IMG/VR virus record: IMGVR_UViG_3300037493_005407
Coordinates: 1 to 64,000 of that record
Origin: a virus
Direction: 5' to 3' (one strand)
Length of the DNA: 64,000 nt
Positions 1 through 6,187 of this stretch are shown here, piece by piece; the first letter of the stretch is position 1; each line of letters begins with the position of its first letter. The position numbers and the translations under genes were made by a program. Below the pieces are notes generated by a model. That model ran no database searches. It was not told the origin of the DNA and was given only the letters and a program-made list of their open reading frames with translations.

Positions 1-36
1 TGAAAAGATTGAGAGAAATCCGATCTTTAGACGCTC

Positions 37-54
37 TTTTGGTAAAAGAAGATG
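37..54 (+). promoter_or_regulatory. Phage promoter-like element, copy 1
   Basis: TTTTGGTAAAAGAAGATG lies about 30 bases before the ribosome binding site of the first gene. The same core TTGGTAAAAG recurs at 869, 2023, 4653, 44210 and 44612, with a weaker form at 4800, each time 25-90 bases before a rightward start codon. A promoter is inferred from position and repetition; no classical -35 box is obvious. Confidence 0.55.
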
Positions 55-84
55 CCGAAACATCCAACACAGAAAGGACATCCA

Positions 85-282
85 ATGCCCCAGCTCGAAG
101 AGCTCCTGAAACAGGCCGTCGCCGAGAAGGCGGCGTCCGCCAGGGTCCTCAACACCACTCTCACCATTGATCCCCGGTACTGGGAGGTTTACACCCGACA
201 CTGCGAGGCGTGCCACCGGTGCGCCATCTTGACCCTCCGCCTTGAACGTATGACCCAGCAGCCCGCCGCGGAGGTGCCCTGA
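85..282 (+). CDS. Small conserved protein, paralogue of the next gene
   Basis: 65 aa, function unknown. ATG 85 is chosen over ATG 52 because AGAAAGGA sits 8 bases upstream and ATG 52 lies inside the promoter-like element. The segment DPRYWEVYTRHCEACHRC matches DPTYNAVYLEWYEAWRTC in the next gene, so the pair is a tandem duplication. The leader GAAAGGACATCCA is also found before the gene at 2117. Ends with a TGATG junction to the next gene. Confidence 0.75.
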   Translation: MPQLEELLKQAVAEKAASARVLNTTLTIDPRYWEVYTRHCEACHRCAILTLRLERMTQQPAAEVP

Positions 283-491
283 TGCCGCGCACTTACGAAC
301 ACACTTGCGCCCTCATGCAGCTCGCCCGATCCGACGAGGAGCGCGCCCACCGGCGCCTCCTCGCTACCCCCTGCGACGATCCCACCTACAACGCTGTGTA
401 TCTCGAGTGGTATGAAGCGTGGCGCACGTGCGACCACCTATGCCACCACCCCACCACTATGCAGGTCACCTGCCGCCTCACTGTCTCCTGA
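282..491 (+). CDS. Small conserved protein, paralogue of the previous gene
   Basis: 69 aa, function unknown. Its ATG overlaps the last base of the preceding stop (TGATG), implying translational coupling. The core DPTYNAVYLEWYEAWRTC corresponds to the preceding protein. Cys and His are scattered near the C-terminus (CDHLCHH), which could bind a metal. Confidence 0.7.
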   Translation: MPRTYEHTCALMQLARSDEERAHRRLLATPCDDPTYNAVYLEWYEAWRTCDHLCHHPTTMQVTCRLTVS

Positions 492-544
492 CCTCCCCAC
501 CTGCCTCGCCTTTCTTTTGCCGGGGTCAGCGCCCTCTAACCGAA

Positions 545-562
545 AGGAAGGGGCCTGCGCCC
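545..562 (-). terminator. Weak hairpin between convergent genes
   Basis: GGGGC-CTGC-GCCCC forms a 5-bp stem between the rightward pair and the leftward gene at 572. Read leftward it is followed by TTCCTTTC, so it may end the leftward transcript; the U tract is poor. Confidence 0.35.
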
Positions 563-571
563 CTCCCCCGC

Positions 572-769
572 TCACCGCGGCTTCACCGTCAGTGCGCCGT
601 CCACGACTTCAATGTCGAGCAGCACCACATCCGTTACCGTGGAGTAATGGCCGTCTTTTACTGCCTTCTTGTACTCGGCGTCGTTCTTGTATACCCAATT
701 TCCCACCCGCTTATTTGTTGGGTCGTAGTCTACCGCGAGCACTTTCTTTATAGTCTTCTTCGCTGGCAT
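572..769 (-). CDS. Small basic protein, unknown
   Basis: 65 aa, leftward and isolated among rightward genes. It starts at ATG with AGGAGG 5 bases upstream. The N-terminus is lysine rich (MPAKKTIKKVL), followed by acidic and hydrophobic stretches; no recognised domain. Its own promoter must lie in 770-860, but none is obvious. Confidence 0.7.
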   Translation of the reverse strand: MPAKKTIKKVLAVDYDPTNKRVGNWVYKNDAEYKKAVKDGHYSTVTDVVLLDIEVVDGALTVKPR

Positions 770-868
770 CGTATCCTCCTGGTTCGATTCAAAGCCCCGT
801 GCCTTAAATCACATTCTTATACCAGGCTCCTCTCACAGTTTTCTGACGACCCAAACTTCAGCCTTAAA

Positions 869-886
869 TTTGGTAAAAGAGAATGA
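869..886 (+). promoter_or_regulatory. Phage promoter-like element, copy 2
   Basis: TTTGGTAAAAGAGAATGA, 40 bases before the start of the gene at 926. Matches the repeated element at 37. Confidence 0.55.
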
Positions 887-925
887 CAACAAACACAGGG
901 CTTCACCGCCCAGAAGGGAATCCCC

Positions 926-1210
926 ATGCACCTGGTTATCACACTGGCTGATGACCTCTATGATGGCGAGCCCCTTCCGGGGTTCGAACTCCTAGAGATC
1001 ATCGACAACGCGACGTTCATCGACATCCACGAAGACGTCGCGTATTGCGCTCTCGTGTGCCCAGACCACGAGAGCATCCTCACGTACGTTATGGAACGCA
1101 CTCCTCGATGTGTTCATTACGTACCGCCCGCGGCCGAAGGTCGCGTCATCGTCGGTATCAGGTTCGCGACTGATGCGAACCCCATGCCCGCAATCTTCAA
1201 ACTCGCGTAG
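926..1210 (+). CDS. Hypothetical protein
   Basis: 94 aa. Starts at ATG with AAGGGA upstream. Acidic N-terminal half (LADDLYDGEPLPGFE) and a mixed alpha/beta pattern with one CPDHE segment; no family recognised. First gene of a two-gene unit that ends at the hairpin at 1399. Confidence 0.7.
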   Translation: MHLVITLADDLYDGEPLPGFELLEIIDNATFIDIHEDVAYCALVCPDHESILTYVMERTPRCVHYVPPAAEGRVIVGIRFATDANPMPAIFKLA

Positions 1211-1218
1211 GAGGTTTC

Positions 1219-1398
1219 ATGTCTCTCGAAAATCGCTTCGCCAATATTGAAAAGGTTATGGCGGACCTGCGGGAACGCCTCAACGAAGCCAATCCAGCCA
1301 ACGCGGAGTTGCTCCGCACCGCGCTCGCCGACCTCGAAAAGGTCATGAAGCGCGGCGCCGCTACCCTCAACGCTCTCCCGCCCGTTACCCGCCATTAG
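1219..1398 (+). CDS. Small helical protein
   Basis: 59 aa, starting at ATG with TAGGAGG 7 bases upstream. The sequence is almost wholly amphipathic helix (ENRFANIEKVMADLRERL, then LRTALADLEKVMKRG) with the internal repeat EKVM, suggesting a helical hairpin or coiled coil. Eight bases separate it from the preceding stop. Function unknown. Confidence 0.75.
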   Translation: MSLENRFANIEKVMADLRERLNEANPANAELLRTALADLEKVMKRGAATLNALPPVTRH

Positions 1399-1422
1399 CC
1401 ACATCTCTGTGGCGTTTCTTTT
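1399..1422 (+). terminator. Intrinsic terminator
   Basis: CCACA-TCTC-TGTGG hairpin followed by CGTTTCTTTTG, directly after the stop of the 59-aa gene. It ends the 926-1398 unit before the convergent gene. Confidence 0.7.
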
Positions 1423-1424
1423 GC

Positions 1425-1913
1425 TTAGGAGAGGTACCGAGTCCAAAGATTGGTGAGGTTAACGCGGCTAGCTACAGTCGTTATAACGTTGTACGTCCCC
1501 ACGTTACTGTCCAGCTTGATGCAGATGTGCGCCAACCGCTTGTTCATATCCATTGGATCTACTTCGGCTTCATCACCGAAAACTGACTTTCCGTTAGTTT
1601 TCACGACGGCCTCAATGCAGGCATGCGCGCGGTTACAGGGGATAACATCCTCGATAACAGCAATTCTCTTCAGAGGTATCATCACGTGCTTGTTGCCGCA
1701 GAAGAGGCGCGCTTGTCCGATGTCGGTGTTAAGCGCCCATTCATCCGCAATGAACCCGTAGATGGGAAGGTTGAGACCTTTCAACTCCCCGTCACTTCCG
1801 AACACCTCGTCGATTTCCTTGAGGGCTTTTAAGACGTATCCCCATCCGAGCTGGTAGTCTTCTTTTTCTAGGGGTTCGTAGAGATCAGTCCAGTCGATAC
1901 GATAGTGCCGCAT
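1425..1913 (-). CDS. Hypothetical protein
   Basis: 162 aa, leftward, with AAGGAG before its ATG. Predicted soluble alpha/beta protein: early tryptophan-rich segment (RIDWTDLYEPLEKEDYQLGWG) and several beta-like hydrophobic stretches. No domain recognised. It is convergent with the 926-1398 unit. Confidence 0.7.
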   Translation of the reverse strand: MRHYRIDWTDLYEPLEKEDYQLGWGYVLKALKEIDEVFGSDGELKGLNLPIYGFIADEWALNTDIGQARLFCGNKHVMIPLKRIAVIEDVIPCNRAHACIEAVVKTNGKSVFGDEAEVDPMDMNKRLAHICIKLDSNVGTYNVITTVASRVNLTNLWTRYLS

Positions 1914-2022
1914 GCTGCTTGGCTCCTTTCTTGGTTGTGGTGGTAGTAAAACCTAACAGCATCTGCACCGTACCTCCTCTTTTTCTCCGTGTCAACTGTC
2001 AGACTCAGAACGCAACTCCGTC

Positions 2023-2040
2023 TTTGGTAAAAGAAGAGTG
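2023..2040 (+). promoter_or_regulatory. Phage promoter-like element, copy 3
   Basis: TTTGGTAAAAGAAGAGTG, 77 bases before the start of the 334-aa gene. The 5' leader of that gene then contains GAAAGGACATCCA, shared with the gene at 85. Confidence 0.55.
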
Positions 2041-2116
2041 AAGAAATTCTCCGCAGTACGTGCCCCGGGCACGCGCGTACAGCGAACACTCAACGCCCAT
2101 TTGAAAGGACATCCAA

Positions 2117-3121
2117 ATGAACGATCTCATCAATCACCCCGACGTAATCAATGACGCTCTGCAACAAGTGGAGGAGCTCGATGCTGCTCGGGCTAATAAG
2201 CCCCTCACCGACCGAGAGTTCAAAGCGGTCATTGCGTCGATCAACACGGCGCACGACACGACCTTTGATCCCCCGACGGAGGAGGAGCGCAAAGCTGCCT
2301 TCGATCGTCTCCTCCACCTCGAGATGCACGACCAGCTCATTGCGGACCTCGCAAAAGACCTTGCCATCGCTTTGAATGCCGTCCCCCGCGAAAGCGACGG
2401 CCCCCTCTCCAACAGGGACTTCCATAGTCCCGCTCGTGCGTTGTGGCGCAAGGCCACATCCGGTATCCGCCAAGAGGCGCGCATCCAGGCCACCATCTGC
2501 GCAGCCCGGTTCGAGGCAGCCCGCCACGCCGGCTCGATGACCCACAACAATATGGGAGACATCGACGTTTACGCGGCGTTCTGGCTGCTCATCGACCTCA
2601 TCGGCCAGGGCGGGTCGATGGGTCTGGGCAACGGCTCGAGCGCCCGCGAAGGCGCCTTCGGGCGGTTGGGCAAAGGCCGGCGCCAGGCGAGTGACGGCGC
2701 TTGCTGGTACGCCGCCGCGGAGGCTGCGTACATCCGGCTCACACTGGCTGCCTCGGGCAGTCTCCGCAACGCCGCCACCGGTCTCATCATCACCTATGAT
2801 GAAACCGCGGGAGTCGTCGCGCAGCTCGACGGCTGGGGAATCACCGTCGATCGCGACGACCCCACCCACGACAAGTACTGGGTGATGTTCACGGACTCGT
2901 TCGAGTTGTTCCCACTGTCCGGGTTGGCGCTCCTCCACGCCACCGCCCCGGACTCCTGCCCCATGCATGCCAATGCGTGGGTGAAGTTCGACTTGAGCAT
3001 TGAGCAGGCCGCTCAGTGGTTTGACGATGTGCAAGCGGCGTGCAGGAAGCACAGCGCCGAGGTCAACGTCAAACCCGAACCCGCTGCAGCTGCTCCCGCC
3101 CCCGAACACGAGTACTGGTAG
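2117..3121 (+). CDS. Hypothetical 334-aa protein
   Basis: 334 aa, alone in its transcription unit between promoter-like element 3 and the terminator at 3145. Helical N-terminal half, a Gly/Ser-rich middle (QGGSMGLGNGSSARE), Ala-rich helices, and an Ala/Pro-rich acidic tail (KPEPAAAAPAPEHEYW) typical of a flexible C-terminus. No catalytic motif seen. A long open frame on the opposite strand is a codon-bias shadow. Confidence 0.8.
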   Translation: MNDLINHPDVINDALQQVEELDAARANKPLTDREFKAVIASINTAHDTTFDPPTEEERKAAFDRLLHLEMHDQLIADLAKDLAIALNAVPRESDGPLSNRDFHSPARALWRKATSGIRQEARIQATICAARFEAARHAGSMTHNNMGDIDVYAAFWLLIDLIGQGGSMGLGNGSSAREGAFGRLGKGRRQASDGACWYAAAEAAYIRLTLAASGSLRNAATGLIITYDETAGVVAQLDGWGITVDRDDPTHDKYWVMFTDSFELFPLSGLALLHATAPDSCPMHANAWVKFDLSIEQAAQWFDDVQAACRKHSAEVNVKPEPAAAAPAPEHEYW

Positions 3122-3144
3122 ACCCCGCCTTAGACCCACCTTAT

Positions 3145-3168
3145 AGGGAGCAATCCCTTTCTTTTTCC
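3145..3168 (+). terminator. Intrinsic terminator
   Basis: AGGGA-GCAA-TCCCT followed by TTCTTTTTCC, 24 bases after the stop of the 334-aa gene and upstream of the RNA genes. Confidence 0.7.
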
Positions 3169-3191
3169 TTATGCCTGTGTTATGGGCTTAT

Positions 3192-3268
3192 TCACCCTCA
3201 CCTGTGGCCGACTGGAAGGCAAAGTCCTGCAGGTTCATATGCTAGGTTCGAATCCAGCCGGGTGGGGG
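3192..3268 (+). tRNA. tRNA-like relic upstream of tmRNA
   Basis: The D-arm GTGGCCGACTGGAAGGC resembles serine-type tRNAs, and the T-loop GGTTCGAATCC is canonical. TCACCTG pairs with CGGGTGG as an acceptor stem that can be extended by further pairs. The T-stem GCT(A)GG/CCAGC carries one extra A, and no anticodon stem can be formed. It is therefore probably a decayed or atypical tRNA; amino-acid identity cannot be assigned. Only a few bases separate it from the tmRNA. Confidence 0.4.
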
Positions 3269-3273
3269 TTTAC

Positions 3274-3614
3274 GGGGCTGAAAGGTTTAGACGGTACAAC
3301 TGAAGTTATGCTCGCACGCCCCTGATGACGCTTACAGGGTATAGAAGTGTCAAACATCAAATGCCGAACCGCAGGAGATGCTGAAAGCGGCTTGACCGCT
3401 CTCCGTCGTACAGTCCCTTCCCTCTGTAGAGGCTGATACGGCGTAATTAACCAGGGCGCTCTGACCAAAGGCTCTCAGTATGGTCAGCTAAGATACGAGA
3501 GAAAACTGATACGCTATCGTGGCAGGTAGCGTACCAAGAGAGATGCCACCAAGCGTGTGGACGAGGGTGTAGAAGAAGATGTATCGGACCCGGTTTCGAT
3601 TACCGGCAGCTCCA
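3274..3614 (+). ncRNA. ssrA: Transfer-messenger RNA (tmRNA)
   Basis: tmRNA rescues stalled ribosomes, acting first as an alanyl-tRNA and then as an mRNA for a degradation tag. The 5' end GGGGCTGAAAGG...GACGG pairs over 7 bp with CAGCTCC at 3607-3613, followed by discriminator A. The T-arm CCGGTTTCGATTACCGG is intact, and the 3' end closely matches the bacterial GGAC...CAGCTCCA pattern. A tag frame at 3363-3395 reads AEPQEMLKAA-stop, with the stop inside a hairpin (3386-3400), as in helix P5 of known tmRNAs. CCA is not encoded. The exact resume codon is inferred. Confidence 0.88.
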
Positions 3615-3768
3615 ATCAGGTCCACTTTTCCGTTGCAAAGTTGACGCAGAAAAAGACGCTTATGCTAAGGAACACGGATTTTTAGTTGTGAGACGCGCAA
3701 CCGAGGTATACTGCGTGTTGGACCCAGCAGTACTCGAAGGGCTCTAGTAAGAATAAACGGAGAAAAAC
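3615..3768 (+). other. Spacer with a start-less open frame
   Basis: Between the tmRNA and the next gene one frame reads ...KVDAEKDAYAKEHGF then LVVRRATEVYCVLDPAV up to TAG 3746-3748. It looks protein-like but lacks an ATG/GTG/TTG start before the tmRNA 3' end, except a late GTG giving about 19 aa. It may be the tail of a gene disrupted when the tmRNA was acquired. No clear promoter for the next gene is visible. Confidence 0.3.
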
Positions 3769-4251
3769 ATGGAAGAACCCAAAACAGAAACCAACCTTGA
3801 CGACGCCATCACCTTCCGCTTGAACAACGAGCCCGGCGAACCCGCCATCAAGATGAGTTATGACGGGAAGTTCTTCGTGCAGGGTCGCGAAGTCACTGAG
3901 GACAAAGAGCTATACAACGCCTTCGTCGCCTTCTTCCGGGCGTCGGGGCATTACAAGGAGAATCCAATGACCGAAAAGACCCTCAACAACACGAACATGA
4001 ACGAGCTCAAAGCCAACGTCTCTGACGTTCAACTCCACGGCGACCCCGGTGCCTGGGTGTGCGTGTGCAAGGCTTCGAGCAAAGAGCAAGGCTGGATGAA
4101 GAGCACCAAGGCCATGAACATCGAAGGTCTCGGCGTCCTTGTCCAGGTGAGCACCCAGCAGGGTAATGAAGTCGCCGAGGCGCTGACGTTCGTTCCCGGT
4201 GGTAAGTTGCACGTAGACGAAAACGGCATTTACCACTTCACACTGCTTTAA
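3769..4251 (+). CDS. Two-module protein with internal in-frame start
   Basis: 160 aa, starting at ATG after ACGGAGAAAAAC. Residues about 15-60 contain a small module (IKMSYDGKFFVQGREVTEDKELY...FVAFF) of a type common in phage miniproteins. Residues 67-160 form a second beta-rich module. ATG 3967 lies in frame at the module border and has a strong AAGGAG, so a shorter 94-aa product beginning MTEKTLNNTN is likely. It may be a fusion of two formerly separate genes. Function unknown. Confidence 0.75.
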   Translation: MEEPKTETNLDDAITFRLNNEPGEPAIKMSYDGKFFVQGREVTEDKELYNAFVAFFRASGHYKENPMTEKTLNNTNMNELKANVSDVQLHGDPGAWVCVCKASSKEQGWMKSTKAMNIEGLGVLVQVSTQQGNEVAEALTFVPGGKLHVDENGIYHFTLL

Positions 4252-4288
4252 CCAGTTGGCAGCTGGTCGAGCGGCCTGAGTACGCCGC
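4252..4288 (+). other. Two hairpins in the 3' leader of the terminator
   Basis: CCAG-TTGGCAG-CTGG (4252-4266) and GCGGC-CTGAGTAC-GCCGC (4271-4288) follow the stop codon. They look superficially tRNA-like, but no T-loop or paired anticodon stem exists. Probably structured 3' UTR. Confidence 0.45.
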
Positions 4289-4303
4289 CTTAAAACTGCT
4301 TGA

Positions 4304-4354
4304 CCCAGTAACTCCTTTACTTTGAGCGGTGCGGGAGTCTACTGGGTTTTTTTT
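4304..4354 (+). terminator. Strong intrinsic terminator
   Basis: CCCAGTAACTCC pairs with GGAGT-C-TACTGGG around an 18-base loop, followed by eight T. Ends the 3769 unit. Confidence 0.85.
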
Positions 4355-4389
4355 ACCTTCAAGAGCTATCCTTGCCCCAGGAGGTCCCC

Positions 4390-4638
4390 ATGCTCAAAAC
4401 AGCAGCACAAATCACAGACGAGATCCTGGCCAAGGTTGGCATGCCCATTCGCTTCGTGGGCCACAATGTTCCTCAGGTTACTCCCGAGGCTCTGGCAAAG
4501 GCACAAGAGCTTCTGCGTAAACAGATCGCCGCCATGGACAAAGCGCCCGGCCGCTTCTCAACCGACGCAGCGCATTTGGGTAACCAAGCGCGGGCTACCC
4601 TCTCCGACTCTGCTGCTAGCGCTCCTATCCAGCATTAA
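4390..4638 (+). CDS. Small KTA-start protein
   Basis: 82 aa, ATG after CAGGAGG. Begins MLKTAAQITDEILAKVG, the short Lys-Thr-Ala N-terminus seen in several virion-linked proteins of this genome (51264, 61634, 61281). Helical N-terminal half and Ala-rich tail. It lies between a terminator and promoter element 4, so it is probably a separate unit or read-through gene. Function unknown. Confidence 0.7.
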   Translation: MLKTAAQITDEILAKVGMPIRFVGHNVPQVTPEALAKAQELLRKQIAAMDKAPGRFSTDAAHLGNQARATLSDSAASAPIQH

Positions 4639-4652
4639 AAAACCCAGCCCCG

Positions 4653-4670
4653 TTTTGGTAAAAGAACATG
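4653..4670 (+). promoter_or_regulatory. Phage promoter-like element, copy 4
   Basis: TTTTGGTAAAAGAACATG, 40 bases before the 18-aa peptide gene. A hairpin AGCGC-TAAC-GCGCT (4683-4696) lies in the leader just before AGGAGG and could modulate translation. Confidence 0.55.
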
Positions 4671-4709
4671 TAGGAAAACCACAGCGCTAACGCGCTAGAG
4701 GAGGACCTC

Positions 4710-4766
4710 ATGTTCCAGAAGATTAAGGCGGTTATCCGCCTCTTCTCGAACCCCAGTGGACACTGA
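4710..4766 (+). CDS. 18-residue micropeptide MFQKIK...
   Basis: 18 aa: Met-Phe-Gln-Lys start, amphipathic basic helix (KIKAVIRLF) and SNPSGH tail. Although tiny, it has its own promoter-like element, a strong GAGGAGG 6 bases before ATG, and its own terminator 10 bases after the stop. This is better evidence of expression than many longer frames have. The MF-K-K start and unit layout match the genes at 44304 and 44681. A membrane-active or leader peptide is possible; function unknown. Confidence 0.6.
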   Translation: MFQKIKAVIRLFSNPSGH

Positions 4767-4775
4767 GGTTTGAGG

Positions 4776-4803
4776 AAGTGAGTACAAACTCACTTTTTAT
4801 TTT
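4776..4803 (+). terminator. Intrinsic terminator
   Basis: AAGTGAGT-ACAA-ACTCACTT perfect 8-bp stem followed by TTTATTTT. The T tract runs into promoter-like element 5. Confidence 0.85.
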
Positions 4804-4814
4804 GGTATGAGAGT
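4800..4814 (+). promoter_or_regulatory. Promoter-like element, weaker copy 5
   Basis: TTTTGGTATGAGAG is a diverged version of the repeated element, 28 bases before the gene at 4842 that opens the long rightward operon ending at 9342. Confidence 0.4.
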
Positions 4815-4841
4815 ACGCACCAACAACCAAAGGAGGTCCTA

Positions 4842-5282
4842 ATGCTTTATTCGTTTTCCTGTTCTAAGTGTGGCTGCACCAAACTCGAGGAGGTCACTGT
4901 CGATGCGACGGTCATAACCGTGTTCGATGAGGTCGATGATGATGGGTGCTACACTCCCATCGAGACTGACTACGAAGACGGTGAATTTTTGTGTTACCGC
5001 TGCTACAAGTGCAGCGAAAAGCTCTCCGCAGCCTGCCGCGAAGAGATGATCGAGTATCTCAAGACCCAGAACAACAGCACCGACCCCGTAGAGTTCCTCG
5101 TAGCCAGAGACGATCTCACCTGGAACATTGTCCGCGAGATCCCCCCGTTCAAGGTAACCCACGACATAACAGATCAACGCCTAGTCGAGTGGTTTCAGCG
5201 TGAGTTTTTCCCTCAGCTAAGCTATAAGAATGCCGTCCTAGTTTCCGTTTACAACCGCAACCCAGAACCGGAGGTATTATGA
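4842..5282 (+). CDS. Zinc-ribbon protein, paralogue of the next gene
   Basis: 146 aa. CSKCG near residue 7 and CYRCYKC near residue 51 form a split four-cysteine metal site. Between them lies an acidic beta segment (TVFDEVDDDGCYTP). The arrangement C-x2-C...LEEVTVD...YRC-x2-C matches the next protein. AGGAGG precedes ATG, and the stop overlaps the next start (ATGA). Likely a nucleic-acid or protein-binding adaptor; function unknown. Confidence 0.75.
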   Translation: MLYSFSCSKCGCTKLEEVTVDATVITVFDEVDDDGCYTPIETDYEDGEFLCYRCYKCSEKLSAACREEMIEYLKTQNNSTDPVEFLVARDDLTWNIVREIPPFKVTHDITDQRLVEWFQREFFPQLSYKNAVLVSVYNRNPEPEVL

Positions 5283-5623
5283 AACAGTTCAGTTGTCCTT
5301 TCTGCGAGAAGTCCACCACCTTTGAAGAAGTCCTCATCCACGGAGAGCTCGTCCGCACCGTGATTGAGCGCAACCCAGGTGGGCTGCTCTACGGTGAAGA
5401 GTCCAACACCATGGTGTTCGACCACTACCGCTGCTCCGTGTGCCACTCCAAGCTCCCGGCGTACGACCTGTTCGCCCTGAACATCTGGCTGGACGCGCAT
5501 GGGGTCGAAGTGGTGCCCCCCACCGATGTTACGCTGTTGCTTCACACTGACCCGCCTATGACCGTGAAACCCGAACCCGAACCAGAAATCGAAGACAAAC
5601 CCGAGGTAAAACCCTGGCCATGA
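5279..5623 (+). CDS. Zinc-ribbon protein, paralogue of the previous gene
   Basis: 114 aa. CPFCEKSTTFEEVLIHGE and YRCSVCHSKL align with the preceding protein, so the two arose by tandem duplication. The C-terminus is a Pro/Glu repeat (KPEPEPEIEDKPEVKP). ATGA overlap at the start. Confidence 0.75.
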   Translation: MKQFSCPFCEKSTTFEEVLIHGELVRTVIERNPGGLLYGEESNTMVFDHYRCSVCHSKLPAYDLFALNIWLDAHGVEVVPPTDVTLLLHTDPPMTVKPEPEPEIEDKPEVKPWP

Positions 5624-5871
5624 AACCACTATTCAAAACGACGATTATTATCTGGTCCGAGGCGAACACCGACAACGTCAGCGCGGAGGAGCTAGCTCAC
5701 GACGCTGACAGCGGCGATTCGTACTGCAGTGTTAAGAACTGCAAATTCGTTGAGAGCCCTGACCAGGACGAGGACTGGGACGACACCGAATTCTTTGGTG
5801 ACGACGAGGAGGAAGAGGAAGAGGAAGAGGAAGAGGAAGAGGAAGAGGAAGAGGAAGAAGAGGATGAGTGA
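5620..5871 (+). CDS. Conserved small phage protein with poly-Glu tail
   Basis: 83 aa, ATGA overlap with the gene before. The N-terminal part (TIIIWSE, then SAEELAHDADSGDSYCS, ending DWDDTEFF) resembles a widespread phage miniprotein whose members share an IWS...DPDWDGTEFF pattern. The C-terminal tail of about 20 Glu is encoded by near-perfect GAG/GAA repeats at 5806-5860 and may vary in length. Confidence 0.75.
   Translation: MKPLFKTTIIIWSEANTDNVSAEELAHDADSGDSYCSVKNCKFVESPDQDEDWDDTEFFGDDEEEEEEEEEEEEEEEEEEEDE
5806..5862 (+). repeat. GAGGAA microsatellite coding for poly-Glu
   Basis: A run of GAG/GAA codons, largely the hexamer GAGGAA repeated, at the end of the preceding gene. Prone to slippage in multiples of 3 or 6. 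Confidence 0.8.
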
Positions 5872-6187
5872 TACGCCTGAGGAACTAGCAAAGAATCTCT
5901 TGGGGGGTACGCCCCCTCTCGAGTTTCTCGATTCAATGCTCGACAAAGTCCACGATAACCTGCGCGTACGCAACGAGATCATTGCGTCGATAACGGCAAA
6001 AGAAAACAACATGTCCATTTTCGCTACTGACGCTCTCGGCCGCGTTCTCGATAACATCACGCTGGAACTCGGAGACCTCCCGCATGAGGATTACCTCGAG
6101 GTTCTCGAAAAGCTCAAGGCTGCCATCGAGACGCGTATCAAAGGTGTCCATGAGGATATCGCCAGAAAGGAAACAACGTGTCCCTAG
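5864..6187 (+). CDS. Helical protein, apparent fusion of two small genes
   Basis: 107 aa. ATG 5864 overlaps the preceding stop by 8 bases. Residues 1-48 form one helical unit. Residues from Met 50 (ATG 6011) begin MSIFATDALGRVLDNITLE and align with the next gene (MSLATNAIDRIKDQITSEA), including its upstream AAAGAAAACAAC leader. Either two former genes are fused, or ATG 6011 is a second start giving a 58-aa product. Confidence 0.7.
   Translation: MSDTPEELAKNLLGGTPPLEFLDSMLDKVHDNLRVRNEIIASITAKENNMSIFATDALGRVLDNITLELGDLPHEDYLEVLEKLKAAIETRIKGVHEDIARKETTCP

Noticed and set aside
775-800. GGTTCGATTC resembling a tRNA T-loop
   Set aside because: No acceptor, D or anticodon arms around it.
412-886. 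Overlapping plus-strand frames of 113 and 155 aa
   Set aside because: No ribosome sites, odd composition; they run over the convergent terminator and the leftward 65-aa gene.
976-990. GGTTCGAACTCC resembling a tRNA T-loop
   Set aside because: Lies within a coding gene and lacks the other tRNA arms.
1868-2089. Minus-strand 73-aa frame
   Set aside because: Covers the promoter-like element and leader of the 334-aa gene; no Shine-Dalgarno.
2090-3139. Long 349-aa open frame on the minus strand
   Set aside because: Exactly antisense to the 334-aa gene, which has a promoter-like element, ribosome site and terminator; the opposite frame is a product of GC-rich third positions.
4251-4346. Possible tRNA after the 160-aa gene
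   Set aside because: Hairpins resemble D and anticodon arms, but no T-loop or paired anticodon stem; the 3' part is an intrinsic terminator.
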